Source: Alloascoidea africana (lineage: Eukaryota; Ascomycota; Alloascoideomycetes; Alloascoideales; Alloascoideaceae). Taken from it: a stretch of 64,000 nucleotides of DNA. The stretch is taken from the NCBI GenBank assembly GCA_030581615.1, contig JAKTTT010000005.1, forward strand, positions 1 to 64,000, read 5' to 3'. A model generated the notes under the pieces. The model was given only the letters and a program-made list of their open reading frames with translations. It was not told the DNA's origin and searched no databases. Both the position numbers and the translations under genes were made by a program. This document shows, in pieces, positions 1 to 11,334 of the stretch (position 1 is its first letter; each line of letters begins with the position of its first letter).

Positions 1-1018
1 ATCTGTTGGCAAACTGTCTCACGGTGAAAGCCCATCCGTGCAGACCGGAACCAAAGGCGACAGTTCCCTTCTGTGGGTAGACCTGGACATCTCCAAGAGA
101 GTCATCAAGGTATGTAGCGATGATAACGTTGACGGACTCAACGGTACGGGCAAAGGACTGGTACAGGTCCTCTTTGGTGACTTGCAACTCCAATAGGGCT
201 CTGTCGACCTTGTTGATGATGACGACGGGCTTGATACGCTCACCAAGGGCCTGTCTCAGGACGGTCTCGGTCTGGACACAGACACCTTCAACACAGTCAA
301 CGACGACGAGAGCACCATCGGTGACACGGAGAGCAGCAGTGACTTCTGAAGAGAAGTCAACGTGACCAGGTGAATCAATCAAGTTGATCAAGAAAGAGTT
401 ACCCTCAGTCTTTTGCTTAATGTCCTTCACATCATCGTCATCCATCTCAGAGTAGAGAGAAATGGCAGTGGACTTGATTGTGATACCACGTTCCTGCTCG
501 TCTTTTCTCGTATCTGTGAACCGGGCCTCACCAGCCTTTGCGGCGGAAATGATGCCGGCTCTCTGGACCAAAGAGTCTGTAAGAGTGGACTTTCCGTGGT
601 CGACGTGGGCAATAACGGACATGTTACGAATATTCGTAACCTTGTCCATGAGCTCACGGATTTGCTATACAAAATAGGTTAATACAATTTCCAATTAAAT
701 TGAGTACTACCAGATTTTTATTGTCGAATTTGGCCCGCCCGCACTCGGCACCGTTGAGATTTCACACAACGGCAAGATAAGCCCGGTAGATCTAGTTCAT
801 AGATTGTCTTGACTTACATCAACAGTGAAATTAACTAAAAATCTTGAGTTAGATTTGATTCTTAGATTGAAAAATCAGAGACATGTCCCTCAAGATTTGC
901 CTTTTCACAGTTATAACTATTATGGTGGCATCAAGAGAAAACGGTTCTGAAAAAACGAACGGGTATGACAAAATTATAATAGTATTGTGAAAGTCTGAAT
1001 GGAATAGAACGTACCCAT
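1..1018 (-). CDS. EFT2: Translation elongation factor 2 (eEF2), N-terminal part, three exons
   Basis: GTPase that drives ribosomal translocation in the cytosol. Exon 1 is only four bases (1015-1018, ATGG), exon 2 is 17 bases (818-834) and exon 3 runs from 664 down past base 1. Joined, they read [15 protein letters not shown] and then the G1 motif AHVDHGKST (about residues 27-35), the G3 motif DSPGH near 104-108 and the G4 motif NKVD near 158-161, all as in eEF2. Donors are GTACGT and GTAAGT. Intron 2 (665-817) has a TATTAAC branch site and a TATAG acceptor; intron 1 (835-1014) has CTAAC and TTTTTAG. The exon lengths 4+17 restore the frame exactly. About 228 codons lie in the window and the rest is beyond the left edge. 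Product is certain. The micro-exon model rests on splice motifs and fit to the conserved N-terminus. Confidence 0.93.
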
Positions 1019-1293
1019 TTTGGAACCTTTTCCTCAGCCTTCACAGCTTTAAATGCAATCAGAATTGAGCTTTAGATTCCAACTACTGGAGTATGCTTAA
1101 AGAAAGAGCAAATGGAGAGATAAAAATTTTCCTTCGGCTATATTCTGTGTAAATATGGTCATGTTGCGTGCTCAAATATACTATGTGATCTGATCCTACT
1201 CAAGAAAAATACAAAAACGATGGACAGGGTACATATTTCAAAGCGAAAAAAAATCAAGGCATAACTTATGAATAGTTTTAAAAAAAGTTCCTA

Positions 1294-3897
1294 TTAGATC
1301 TCGAGTGGTTCAATATTCCAAATGTTTTCCGCATACTCGTCAATACAGCGGTCTGAACTAAAGAAACCCATGTTGGCTGTTGCCAATATAGACTTTTTAG
1401 TCCACTCCTTCCTATCCTTGAAAGTTTCATCGACTACTGCCTGAGCACCTAGATAAGACTCAAAATCGGCAGACACGAGGTAATAATCCCCGTTGAATTT
1501 AATTGAAGTAATGAGGTCATGAAAGATATTCTCGTTGCCAAACATGCCATGCTCAATGGCATCAAACACTTTAGAGAGCTCCTCATCAAGGACAAAGCTT
1601 GAGTACTTGTTACGGTGCCTAATTTCTTCCACATTTTCTGCCAAGTGGCCAAAAAGAAAGATGTTGTTTTCGCCGATTTCCCTTGTGATTTCAACGTTGG
1701 CACCATCGACCGTTCCTATGATGAGACCACCGTTCAGAGCAAACTTCATGTTTGAAGTTCCCGAGGCCTCTGTTCCTGCAGTTGAAATATGCTCAGAAAT
1801 ATCTGAAGCAGGAATGATGATCTCTGCCTTGGAAACGTTGTAATCAGGGATAAAAATGACTTTCAAAAGGTCGCCAATATCAGGATCATTGTTGACAACT
1901 TTTCCAACTGCATTGACCAGCTTGATGATAATCTTCGCTAAGTAGTAACCTGGAGCAGACTTTCCTCCAAAGATTGAGACTCTTGGTTGCTGTTTTTGTC
2001 TCTCTTTAGCAGACATAGCTTTCAAGCTTAGATAGCGATGGATTACGCCAAATATGTTCAATTGCTGGCGCTTATACTCGTGGATTCGCTTGACTTGAAT
2101 GTCAAACAAGGAATTTGCGTTGACTTTTTCTCCAGTCAATTTTAGAATCAATTTGGCCAACCTTTCCTTGTTGATTTTTTTGATATCGCTCCACCTGGTT
2201 AAAAAGTCTTCATCCTCTAGGAATTTTTCCAGTCTTTTAAGCATGTTGAGAGATTTCAAGTAGTCGTACCCTCCCAGTTTTTCAGCAATCAAAGCGGCCA
2301 ATTCAGGGTTTGCTTGTCTCAGCCATCGTCTAGGAGTAATACCATTTGTGACGTTAACGAATTTATCGACACCAAAGATCTTGACAAAATCTTTAAATAT
2401 GGTTGTCTTAATCAATTCAGAGTGTAATTCAGCAACACCATTCACTTTGTGAGAACCAATAATGGCTAAATGAGCCATACGAATTTGCTTTGGCGTGGAT
2501 TCCTCAATAATAGAAACACGAGTCAAGAGCTCTCGGTCTCCAGGAAACGTTTTTTCCACGTGCTGTAAGAAAAATAGATTGATGTCGTAAATGATTTCCA
2601 AATGGCGAGGAAGCAGATTTGCAACAAGATCAACGAACCATTTCTCTGAGGCTTCAGGGAGAACGGTATGATTGGTATATCCAAAGGTTTTGGTGACCAA
2701 ATTCCAGGCCTCGTCCCATTCCAAGTGCTCCAAGTCGATGAATATTCTCTGGAGCTCGGCTATAGCAATAGTGGGATGGGTATCGTTCAGCTGAATTGCA
2801 ACCTGCTCCGGAAATTCCTTCCATGGTCTTTGTGATTTCTTAAAACGTCTCACAATGTCGTGCAAAGAAGCAGCAACCCAAAAGTATTGTTGCTTCAGAC
2901 GCAGTTCTTTGCCACTATAAAAATTATCATTGGGATACAAAACAGCAGCAATGGTTTCTGCGCGCTGTTGGTCTCGGACTGCGCTTTCGTAATCACCGGC
3001 ATTGAACTGTTCAAAATCAAACTCTCTAGCAGGCTTGGACGACCACAATCGCAAGTTGTTCACGTTTTCAGTGTCATAACCTGGAATGGGAACATCATAA
3101 GGAACCGCTTGGACCAATTCACCACCTTCCCAGATTTTCTGCTCTTTTCCATTGTCATCAGTGATTCTGCGGACATGACCATAAAACGCAACATCAATGT
3201 TAATTTCCAGACGAGGAAGTTCCCATGGATTGTTAAACGCCAGCCAGTAGTCAGGCTGCTCAACCTGGAATCCATCCACAATGTTCTGTTTGAAAATCCC
3301 GTACTGATAACGGAGGCCATATCCCCAACCAGGATAGTTGGTAGTCGCCATTGAGTCCACAAAACAGGCGGCAAGACGGCCCAAGCCGCCATTTCCCAAA
3401 GCAGCATCTGGCTCTTCCTCTAACATGTCCTCTAATCGGAAGCCCAATTCCTTGACACTTTCACTGGTCAATTCCTTTACACCTAGATTCAGGAGAGCAT
3501 TGTCCATAGCTCTCCCCATCAAAAATTCCAGCGACAAGTAGTAGATACGCTTGCAATCTCTGAGAGTATGTCTTTGCTGAGTTTTATTCCAGGCAATGAT
3601 TAGCCGGTCTCTCAAGACTGCTGATGCGGCCTGGTATGCAGCAAGCTCATCGCAGTTGTAGAGAGAACGTGCTAAAGTGGTTTCAACATGGCGAACAAAG
3701 TCTCTCTGAAACTCTTCCTTGGTGGAAAACTCCTCAATTGCAAATTTTTTCCAGATATTTCTTGACTCTAGGGGGATTGAGGCATCAATGTTTCTAATCT
3801 CTCTAGGGGTGAAACCTGTAAAAGTCCGTTTGTGACGAGGATGAGGAACCTCATCGTAAACTGGGGGGAGGGCAATTCCAAATAGCGACTCACTCAT
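1294..3897 (-). CDS. GPH1: Glycogen phosphorylase
   Basis: Cytosolic enzyme that releases glucose-1-phosphate from glycogen, using pyridoxal phosphate as cofactor. The 867-residue reading frame has family signatures throughout: DAALGNGGLGRLAACF near residues 145-160, AIQLNDTHP near 360, and the cofactor block EASGTSNMKFALNGG near 710-720, whose lysine carries pyridoxal phosphate. Length is close to the roughly 900-residue yeast family. I chose the ATG at 3897 (MSESLFG); the frame stays open a few codons further but has no ATG there. Its 3' end lies 275 bases from the EFT2 start, same strand, and its promoter is shared with the divergent TLC-domain gene. No intron seen. Confidence 0.97.
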   Translation of the reverse strand: MSESLFGIALPPVYDEVPHPRHKRTFTGFTPREIRNIDASIPLESRNIWKKFAIEEFSTKEEFQRDFVRHVETTLARSLYNCDELAAYQAASAVLRDRLIIAWNKTQQRHTLRDCKRIYYLSLEFLMGRAMDNALLNLGVKELTSESVKELGFRLEDMLEEEPDAALGNGGLGRLAACFVDSMATTNYPGWGYGLRYQYGIFKQNIVDGFQVEQPDYWLAFNNPWELPRLEINIDVAFYGHVRRITDDNGKEQKIWEGGELVQAVPYDVPIPGYDTENVNNLRLWSSKPAREFDFEQFNAGDYESAVRDQQRAETIAAVLYPNDNFYSGKELRLKQQYFWVAASLHDIVRRFKKSQRPWKEFPEQVAIQLNDTHPTIAIAELQRIFIDLEHLEWDEAWNLVTKTFGYTNHTVLPEASEKWFVDLVANLLPRHLEIIYDINLFFLQHVEKTFPGDRELLTRVSIIEESTPKQIRMAHLAIIGSHKVNGVAELHSELIKTTIFKDFVKIFGVDKFVNVTNGITPRRWLRQANPELAALIAEKLGGYDYLKSLNMLKRLEKFLEDEDFLTRWSDIKKINKERLAKLILKLTGEKVNANSLFDIQVKRIHEYKRQQLNIFGVIHRYLSLKAMSAKERQKQQPRVSIFGGKSAPGYYLAKIIIKLVNAVGKVVNNDPDIGDLLKVIFIPDYNVSKAEIIIPASDISEHISTAGTEASGTSNMKFALNGGLIIGTVDGANVEITREIGENNIFLFGHLAENVEEIRHRNKYSSFVLDEELSKVFDAIEHGMFGNENIFHDLITSIKFNGDYYLVSADFESYLGAQAVVDETFKDRKEWTKKSILATANMGFFSSDRCIDEYAENIWNIEPLEI

Positions 3898-4481
3898 GAT
3901 GCGAATATCAATTGGACACAAAACAATGGGAGAAAAGAAAAAGTGGTTTGACTATTTCCACAGAGTTATTAATGCCATTTTACAGAGCAATTTAATTGTA
4001 TTGCCAATTGGTGGGACGGGATGAAGAGAAGAAGCAAGTGTCTGAAAAGCAATCAAGCACGAACATACTTACAATTTATTGTTTGCAAAAAGCGAGAGGT
4101 GATAGAAAACAAGAAAGGAAGGGATTAAAAGAAAACAAGAGGAATAAATAGGATCCAATTAAATGTCGAACGTGGAGCAAAGGTCTGACGAAATCTTCCC
4201 GAAAGAGCATTTCTCATCTCTTCTGGTGATTCTGTTGCGACCCGGGTAGTAAGCAGCCACAGGCCCTACTCTGAGTGGAAATTCTCTCTATGGTCTGCTT
4301 TCGGGCAATTTTATCCCAGAGATCTCTGTTAGATGTATTAGCCCCAGACTCGTTAAGTGAGAGCCGCTGGCTCATCTAATTCTTGTCCAACCCCACTCCA
4401 TTCAAATAAAAAAAAAAAAGAACTTGCCAATAGGCATTATAACTATGTGTAATCAGACAGAGAACCTTGCCGTCTCTCTCA
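3898..4481. promoter_or_regulatory. Divergent intergenic region between GPH1 and the TLC gene
   Basis: This 584-base region holds the promoters of both flanking genes. It has a purine-rich stretch near 4085-4150 and an A-tract of 11 bases near 4409-4420, just upstream of the TLC gene. No open frame, RNA gene or repeat is visible. Confidence 0.6.
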
Positions 4482-5597
4482 ATGGAGTCTGGGAATTATG
4501 GTCCCCCCGTGTCCAGTGAAGGTACAAATAGTACGGGCTCTGATTTTGGGGTGCTGCTTACTGAGGACGCGCCAGCGGTGACCGTTTCGTTGCCTCTCTC
4601 TCTTTCCTCCCACCACGATCTTCCAGAGATGCCTTATAACGACCCGCTTGCCTCGATCAGGCCCTTCCCGGAGGTTCCCAAGTCGGTGATAGAGAGCCAC
4701 TGGCACGAGGTTGCCCTCAGTTTTCTCTTTTATGAAACGTCTTACCACATCTCCAAGTTCCTATCACCCAGGTTTGTCAAGTCCTATAAGGATCTGTCGC
4801 CAAGGACAAAGGTCAACTTTGATATCCACAATGTTTCGACCCTTCAGTGTTTATTGATCCTATCCGGAGTACTTCCGCTGTTCGGAGATGAACATCTATC
4901 TAAGGATCATCTATATTCCTACACTCCATATGCTGGTTTTATAACATCGGCTGCGTGTGGCTACTTCATCTGGGATTGCTATATTTGTGTCCGCCATTAC
5001 AAAATGTTTGGACCTGGCTTTTTGCTACACGGACTCGCTTCGCTGTTTGTGTTTTGCCAGTGTTTCCAGCCTCTTTTCATGTATTATCTTCCGACCTTTT
5101 TGCTTTTTGAGGCCTCAACCCCGTTTGTGAATATCAACTGGCTCGCATCGCATTTACCGGCGGGCACGATCCCTACAAAGTTGGTTGTGGTCAATGGGAT
5201 TATCCTTATGTTTGCTTTTTTCTCTATTAGAATCGTTTGGGGGTTTTATTCTATTGCGCGAGTTATTATCGACGTATACTACGCATACGTTGCCGATCCG
5301 GAAAGATTACCAATCGTTGTGACCAGTATTGTCATTTCTGCCAACTTTGCCCTTGACTGCCTAAACATACTCTGGTTTAGCAAAATGGTTCACATTGCCA
5401 GAAAGAAGGCTGCTGCACTGAAGAAAGAGGATAAGAAAGTTGTGCCAGAAGAAGAAATTGAACAGGTTATTGAAGAAGTGTTGGAGACAACTGATTACGA
5501 CGACTTTGTTAACGAAAAGACAGAAACTCTTCTCAAGGAAGCAAAGGAGTCTATCACTAATCCAGGTGCAGCTTCTTTGAAGGAAAAAACAGCTTAA
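4482..5597 (+). CDS. TLC-domain multi-pass membrane protein
   Basis: Predicted integral membrane protein of 371 residues. A low-complexity, Ser-rich N-terminus (1-60) is followed by a TLC (TRAM/LAG1/CLN8) domain of about six hydrophobic segments between residues 85 and 310, with the sequence HNVSTLQC and the polar GYFIWDCY in membrane context. The last 60 residues are a charged Lys/Glu tail. It resembles the yeast YPR114W/TDA4 and TMEM56 branch rather than ceramide synthase, because the double-histidine Lag1 motif is not seen. Role is unknown; ER location is likely for the family. I use the ATG at 4482 (MESGNYG). Its 3' end converges on the bZIP gene with about 200 bases between. Confidence 0.88.
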   Translation: MESGNYGPPVSSEGTNSTGSDFGVLLTEDAPAVTVSLPLSLSSHHDLPEMPYNDPLASIRPFPEVPKSVIESHWHEVALSFLFYETSYHISKFLSPRFVKSYKDLSPRTKVNFDIHNVSTLQCLLILSGVLPLFGDEHLSKDHLYSYTPYAGFITSAACGYFIWDCYICVRHYKMFGPGFLLHGLASLFVFCQCFQPLFMYYLPTFLLFEASTPFVNINWLASHLPAGTIPTKLVVVNGIILMFAFFSIRIVWGFYSIARVIIDVYYAYVADPERLPIVVTSIVISANFALDCLNILWFSKMVHIARKKAAALKKEDKKVVPEEEIEQVIEEVLETTDYDDFVNEKTETLLKEAKESITNPGAASLKEKTA

Positions 5598-5798
5598 GCT
5601 TGAGCATTAGCGCTGCTCAGAAGCATGGGGAAGATGTATTTGAATGCTATGCTATATAGTGTATTTTTATTAGAAAGGTGCTTCACAGTCTGATGATGAA
5701 GAAGAGGGTGTCTGTCATTAAATTGCGACCAAAAATAGTGTTTGAATGTGTTGAGTCCATCATTGTTGACAAAAATAAATAAGAGCTGTCTGTATGGT

Positions 5799-7335
5799 TT
5801 ACGCAATAATTGCCAGATGAATAGCCAAATCAATACTACCTTGTTCGTAGCGAGGCATCATTCCAAGACAGAGTGCTTTCTCCATCAGTATGGGAAATAA
5901 GATACTTTCATCGAATTTCCCAACACCACCGTTGTTTTCAAGAATATTTTCTACCGCCAGAGCGCTGACATATCCAGGGTACTTGTCATCTTCAACAATC
6001 TTGCCTTTCCATTTCGAGGATAACAGAGAAACGGAATATTTTAGTGAAAAATGTAGTCTGGGTATCATGCTTTGCTCATCGAACCCCTCCGGGAACTTGC
6101 GCATAATCGTTACATAGTCATAGGCCTCATACTTTTCTAAAATATACAGTATCGAATGTCGAAACAACCTTTCTGCAAAGGACTTTGCTGCGAAAGGTTC
6201 AGGGAGTGGAGGGCTGGCAAGTAGAACGGCGGTTCGTCTATGAAGTTCCTCTGAAGAACGGCCATTCCTTCGAGGCTCTTCAAGGGGTGAGAGCGGGTTG
6301 GACTTTAAAAGTTGTTGCATTGATCTTAGATGCTTCATTTTTTCTTCTTCCTCATCTTTTTCTTGTTCTTCTTGTTCATTTTGCCAAGCCTCATCCATGT
6401 TCTCGTCATAGTTAAGGAAAAGGTTTTGGATTTGAGAGGCTTGTATGCTATTGAAGTTCGCCGGATTGTTAAGGTTTGAAAGAGAAGACAACTCTGAGAG
6501 ACCGCCGATGTTATTGAAAGGATAGGGATTATCACTTTTTCCCTTTTGGTTTACATGGTTGCCTGAAGTTTTAAGATTGAAAAAATCTTGGAAACCAGCT
6601 GCAGCTTCATTATTTATCGCGGTTTCTAAACCTTGATCAAATTTGGATATCGTCAACTTTGGGAAAACTTGTTCCAGCTCATTTCCGTTATGAGTGGGTA
6701 CTACTGTTAGATTAGTACCATGTGATGAAGTGCCTCCTGTGTTACTTAACGGTTCTACAAAATCGAACTTTACACCTTGATTAAATGGTACCACTGGTGA
6801 ATCTTCTTCTTCTTCTTCTTTGACGGTCGACAAAAACGCCGTATCGGAATTTTTGGTAGTTTGGCTCAGTTTTATCAGATTTCCAATTCTCATTCCCGCA
6901 ACGGCGAAAAGCTGCGTTAGTTCGTTATTGTCGAGCTTAATCCCTAATTGGATGCCATCTTCGTAGAATTTATAAAAGCAGTCTTCGATGCTGGAGAGAA
7001 TAGACTCCAAGAAAACCACTCTTCGTCTGTTGTATTGAGCTGTGGATTCTTTCTTCAACCTATATGCTCTCTGGGCTCTTCGTACCTGATCCCGTCGTTT
7101 CTAGGGATGAAAGGAAACAAAAAGGTTAAACGGTTTACTAAAGTCAGGCTTACCAAAAATATTTGCATACATCAGTTGGAGCATGATTACTCTTCACGAG
7201 ACGGGGCCTTCCTCTTTTCCTTGGTCGTTCAGCTTTGTCTTTATCGGAAGGTGGACCTATGCTCTTAAAGTCAGCGTGTGTGTATGTGCACAAATTATGG
7301 TTTAGGTTGGCATTGCCTTTTTCCTGGGACATCAT
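5799..7335 (-). CDS. bZIP transcription factor with AT-hook-like motif, two exons
   Basis: Nuclear DNA-binding regulator of 488 residues. Exon 1 (7171-7335) encodes MMSQEKG and a basic RKRGRPRL motif like an AT hook. Exon 2 (5799-7100) opens with KRRDQVRRAQRAYRLKKES, the fungal AP-1 type basic region, followed by a short leucine-zipper-like segment. The 70-base intron (7101-7170) has donor GTATGC and acceptor CCCTAG, phase 0, and separates the AT hook from the basic region. The middle is acidic and Asn-rich. The C-terminal 120 residues (LFRHSILYILEKYEAYDYVTI onward) look like the conserved tail of fungal bZIP proteins. I cannot assign a specific orthologue. A 1.5-kb upstream region suggests complex control. 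Confidence 0.88.
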
Positions 7336-8872
7336 CTCTCTAACTTTATGCTCACACAGGATGGCGGAATGCCGAAGGACTCTGGGTATTGTAGATGTAG
7401 AGAGAACTCGAGAGCCACAATGGACTTTTGGAAAGAGTGATGCACCAGGGAGATCGCCTAATTAGTCTGAGTCAAGTAATCCAACCAACCAGACAGGAGA
7501 AGACACCAAGGTGCAAGTGCCCTAGAGGAGTTCACCGTATCCAGGTTCGCCTTCAGCTGTAGCTTCGGTGCTCCTATAGCTGGAAAACTTGCGCTTTTCG
7601 AGCTCGTTGTCCTCTGTTTTCTCGTCTGTCGGCATTCAGAGCATGTGTCTGCTCTTCCAATTGGTCTGCTGGTTGGTCAACGGGACGAGGAGGAGTACCG
7701 CTTGATAGACGCCAACCAAGAACCTGCCATAACTTTTATCCACAAATTTCCACAGTAAATCTTTTTTAGTATTCTGATGAACAAATCAGATCAATTATGG
7801 CATGTGTAGTGGTGTGTATAGAATGCTAGCTTTAAAATCCTTCACACCTGAAAGAGGCTTTAAAAAGTGGAATAAAAGTATTTGATACAAAGCCAGAAAC
7901 AACGCCACCAGCTTGAGCTGTTTCTTGTTTTCAATTACCAGTACAGAATAGTATCAGGCGGTCCTCAGGTGTAAGACCATCTATAAGCCAGGACGGTAAA
8001 AGCAGAATATTAAACCTAGAATTATTGTAACGAATACTAGGAATACTGCACTGAACATAAATGAAACGAAAAACAGGAAGAGCACTATCAGAGGCACTTT
8101 AGCCAGAATAAACAAAATATGTTAGATTGGATGGGCGTTTCTATTGATGCCAAGCATATGGACCTACTTATCACAAAAGAAGGCATGAGAGAGCCCAGGG
8201 TCTGTTCTGTTTGTGATTTGATCTGATCTATATCCATTATTCCGCAGTATTCCTTTCTTCTATTAGACGATCAGAGTGCGGTGAGAATCACTTCAGAAGC
8301 TCAAAAAGGTCCACTTTAAAGGATAAAGATGGTTGTGGCCTAAACAAGACACAAAATGACCAATGGCAGTTCCATCGGGCTGGAGAAAGATGAGAATGAG
8401 TATGGCTTGAACCAGGAAGAAAGCTAGACGCCCAAAATTAAACAGAAATCAGCAATTGAGGGGGAGACGACCAGCACAAAAAAGTACACTACACTGTGAT
8501 AATTCCATGCCTACCTTATGGAAACTATACACCCGGTGCTAATGCTTAACTATTTGGTATTGAACAAGATACGATGGCCATGTCATCCAAGTGACAAGAA
8601 TACGTAGCATTCAGATGGTTCTGCCTCTGGCTCGTGCTGACTAGCTTCTAAAACTCATCACCACATTAAACACACTACAGATGTATACTCCGAGTCTCAC
8701 CAGACGTACCCACTCGCTTTAAAACCAACAAAGCACATTTCGACCCTTCTAATCGACTGCCTCTCTCCAAATGTTGGCGTTCCGGACATTCCACCATCCA
8801 AACACCCGTGCACCCAGGCCACCTCACCTCTCCGCCACAACACCTTCCAGCATTTCGAGGAGCACCTGAAAG
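7336..8872. promoter_or_regulatory. Long divergent intergenic region between bZIP gene and ARC15
   Basis: About 1.5 kb without a credible gene. Small open frames here (under 90 codons) have no recognisable features. The size is large for this yeast and most of it probably belongs to the bZIP promoter and leader. I see no tRNA boxes, no strong repeats and no mobile element. Confidence 0.5.
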
Positions 8873-9455
8873 ATGACAGATATCAATTTTCGACGCATAG
8901 ACATTGATCAGTTCGACAAGGACTCCCATCTGACTCTGGCAGATATCACTCCTCCCGCCGATCCCGTTTCTTACAGCGACATAAACATCAAAGCACAGCA
9001 GGTTAGGAGCTTACTTACTAAAGGTGCCAATGAAGATGCCCTTTTGCTGGCTTTAGATGAGCCTCCTTATGGTGGCGATGCCCAAACAAAAGTATGTATT
9101 GATAATTTACCCGTTGGATTTAGCCCTATCTGGCCAATTGACTTTTGAATACAATTATTCTCAGCAAGTACTTGCCCATGTCTAACCAGATCTATTCTTT
9201 TGTGTCTAGAACCTGAACCTTTCAACTGTACTTGAGGTTCTTGGAGCGATAAAAGCAGCAAACATTACTGAATATGTTGAGGCTCTTTCCTCTGAACAGC
9301 AGGACGTGCTGGTAAAGTATATTTATAAGGGAATGGGATCCGAAAATGCAGCACACAACCTCTATGGAATTCTGCTTTCGTGGTTTGACAAAACTATTGA
9401 GGTTACTGGATATGGACCAATTGTTCGATACATGAATGACAGGAGAACAGTTTAG
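8873..9455 (+). CDS. ARC15: Arp2/3 complex subunit 5 (p16-Arc), two exons
   Basis: Small structural subunit of the actin-nucleating Arp2/3 complex, acting at cortical actin patches in endocytosis. Exon 1 (8873-9091) reads MTDINFRRIDIDQFDKDSHL; exon 2 (9210-9455) reads NLNLSTVLEVLGAIK and ends YMNDRRTV. Total 154 residues, the same as the yeast protein. The intron (9092-9209) has donor GTATGT, branch TCTAAC and acceptor TCTAG, phase 0. The helical core with LVKYIYKGM and NLYGILLSWFDK matches ARPC5. Confidence 0.95.
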
Positions 9456-9848
9456 ATTTTGACATGAGGAGTAATCGCCGTTGGGTATGTCGAGTTCTAT
9501 AATACAGCATTTGAATAGTCCAACCAAGATTTCATAGCCCTATTTCTAAAGATCAGTCTCGCTTTTTTTCTTTACTTCTTTTGATCCGTAGGATCTGTCC
9601 AAGGAATATACCATCTTCCGAGGTATATGTCGTCAAAAATTCTAAGGTTCATGATAAATCACAAGAGGTGAACTGTAAAACAACGTAGAGCGGCAATTGT
9701 CAACTTTTATTATGCTATCATCTTTTGACTCGAGTTTGTACAGAGTAATTAAGCACATTCTGATCTTTGCAAAGTCCAACAAACTGAATGTATAATACAA
9801 CTTTTTTTTCTTCTCACTTTTCTGTCGTAAATACCTCCTACACCATCA
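9456..9848. other. Convergent 3' region between ARC15 and SNP1
   Basis: 393 bases holding the 3' untranslated regions and termination signals of two convergent genes. It is AT-rich with several TATA-like and T-rich stretches usual for yeast 3' ends. Nothing else seen. Confidence 0.5.
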
Positions 9849-11113
9849 TTAATATCTTAAGCGTTTAGGGGACCTATCCCTGACTCGATCTCTTCTGTCC
9901 CGGTCTCTGTCATACATTCGAGCTCTATCGCTATTCCGGTCGTAATCCCTCTCTCTTCGTCTTCTTTCGTCATCATAGAAACGTCGTTGTGAGTCTCTAT
10001 CTCTATCTCTGTCTCGATCCCGATCCCTATCCCGATCCCGATCCCTATCCCGATCCCGATCTCTTTCACGGTCATGATATCTGTCATCATCGGCCCTACG
10101 TTTCCTCGTGTCTCCACGATCACGGTCAAAGTCCCTGTTCCTCATCCCGCCATGGTCTCGAGATTCCCTAGGCCCTGTTGGAATGACCTTTGGAGGATAT
10201 CCGTTCCCAGCACGATAACCACCGGCTCCAATTCTTGGTCCGGAAGGTACGCTTGGCTCAATCTTTGGCTTGGAGTATCCACGTCCTCCCAAACCACCTC
10301 CTAACCTTCTTGGTTTCCACCCTTTGACAGTTCGTCCTCTTTCAATATCAACCAGAATCCGGCGATTGTTCAGCCTTAGACCATTGCCTTGCTTGTAGGC
10401 ATTATTCGCATCTCTTTCCCTCTCAAACACCATAAAGGCGTAACCTCGAGACTTGCCCTCTTTGTCGCGTACTACACGAACCTAAACCAAGCACTTTTTG
10501 TTAATTCTCCATAACCAAGTCCATCAAGATCACTTGAAACAAAAACAGTGCATACTCTTTCAATTGGACCATAAACAACAAATGCTTTTTCCAGGTCCAC
10601 CTCTGTAATTTGATAGTCCAACCGTCCAATAAATATCGTCTTGAAGGCATCACCTCTAACCTGAGGATCCTTCTCTGGTTTCCCTGGATAAAAAAGTTGC
10701 TGTTTAGTAAATATAAACAACCACTTGGATCCAACTGATTTCCAACAAGATACAAACATTCAGCAGTGGCAGCTTCTAAATCTTTCTTCACCTGTGCTGC
10801 TTTTTCTACCTTCTCTCTCTGTTGTTTCTGCAGCCAGCTTTCTGTTCGAATGTGATCGGGGTCAGGCTGCTTTAATAGATCCAAGTATTGGGAAACTCCT
10901 GATATCTTCCGCGTACTACGCTTTTCAGGTGAAGCTTCGGTTGGTTCCAGATATTTCACCGGTGGACGGGCTGTAAATAGTTTGGCTATATAAGGGGGTA
11001 GTTTAGCCACATTCGCCTAGAATCTCTTGTTAGCAATACAAATCTTTATCCATTGGGCACTAAAAAAATGCCCAAAACTGTAAAAAGGTCTTTGGCAATA
11101 GTTCGCGTACCAT
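9849..11113 (-). CDS. SNP1: U1 snRNP 70-kDa protein, four exons with ATG-only first exon
   Basis: Core U1 snRNP protein that binds stem-loop I of U1 RNA for 5' splice-site recognition. Exons: 11111-11113 (just ATG), 10758-11016, 10556-10683 and 9849-10481, giving 340 residues. The start reads [15 protein letters not shown], then PPVKYLEP, then the invariant tryptophan before KPEKDP. The RRM spans about 100-180, with RNP2 IFIGRL (104-109) and RNP1 KSRGYAFM (140-147), then [19 protein letters not shown]. The C-terminus carries a long Arg-Asp dipeptide run (coding bases about 9985-10070), as in metazoan U1-70K. Donors are GTACGC, GTTTGT and GTATGC; branch sites include TGCTAAC and TACTAAAC. The GTTTGT donor is weak, which may make the gene sensitive to splicing capacity. 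Confidence 0.93.
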
Positions 11114-11334
11114 GCTGACTTAATTTGATATGTGATGAAAAGTGCTCAACTATGAATAGCAGTAAGGTAGAGTGAAAAAGAGCCCAAGTTGTTTCACACC
11201 TCCATACAACCATCAACACCAAAACAGAAAAGAAAGAGCTGAACTGAAAAGTCTTAATTACCATGACAAGTGTTAAAAAAACTACATCATGGACTATTTA
11301 TTGGTTAAAGTCAGATATCACAAGCATTAACTAT

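Noticed and set aside
3898-3921. Eight-residue extension of glycogen phosphorylase.
   Set aside because: It would need a TTG start; the ATG at 3897 gives the normal family start.
7960-8000. Possible tRNA-like segment in the bZIP upstream gap.
   Set aside because: No B-box of the GGTTCGANTCC type and no foldable acceptor stem was found here or in any other gap.
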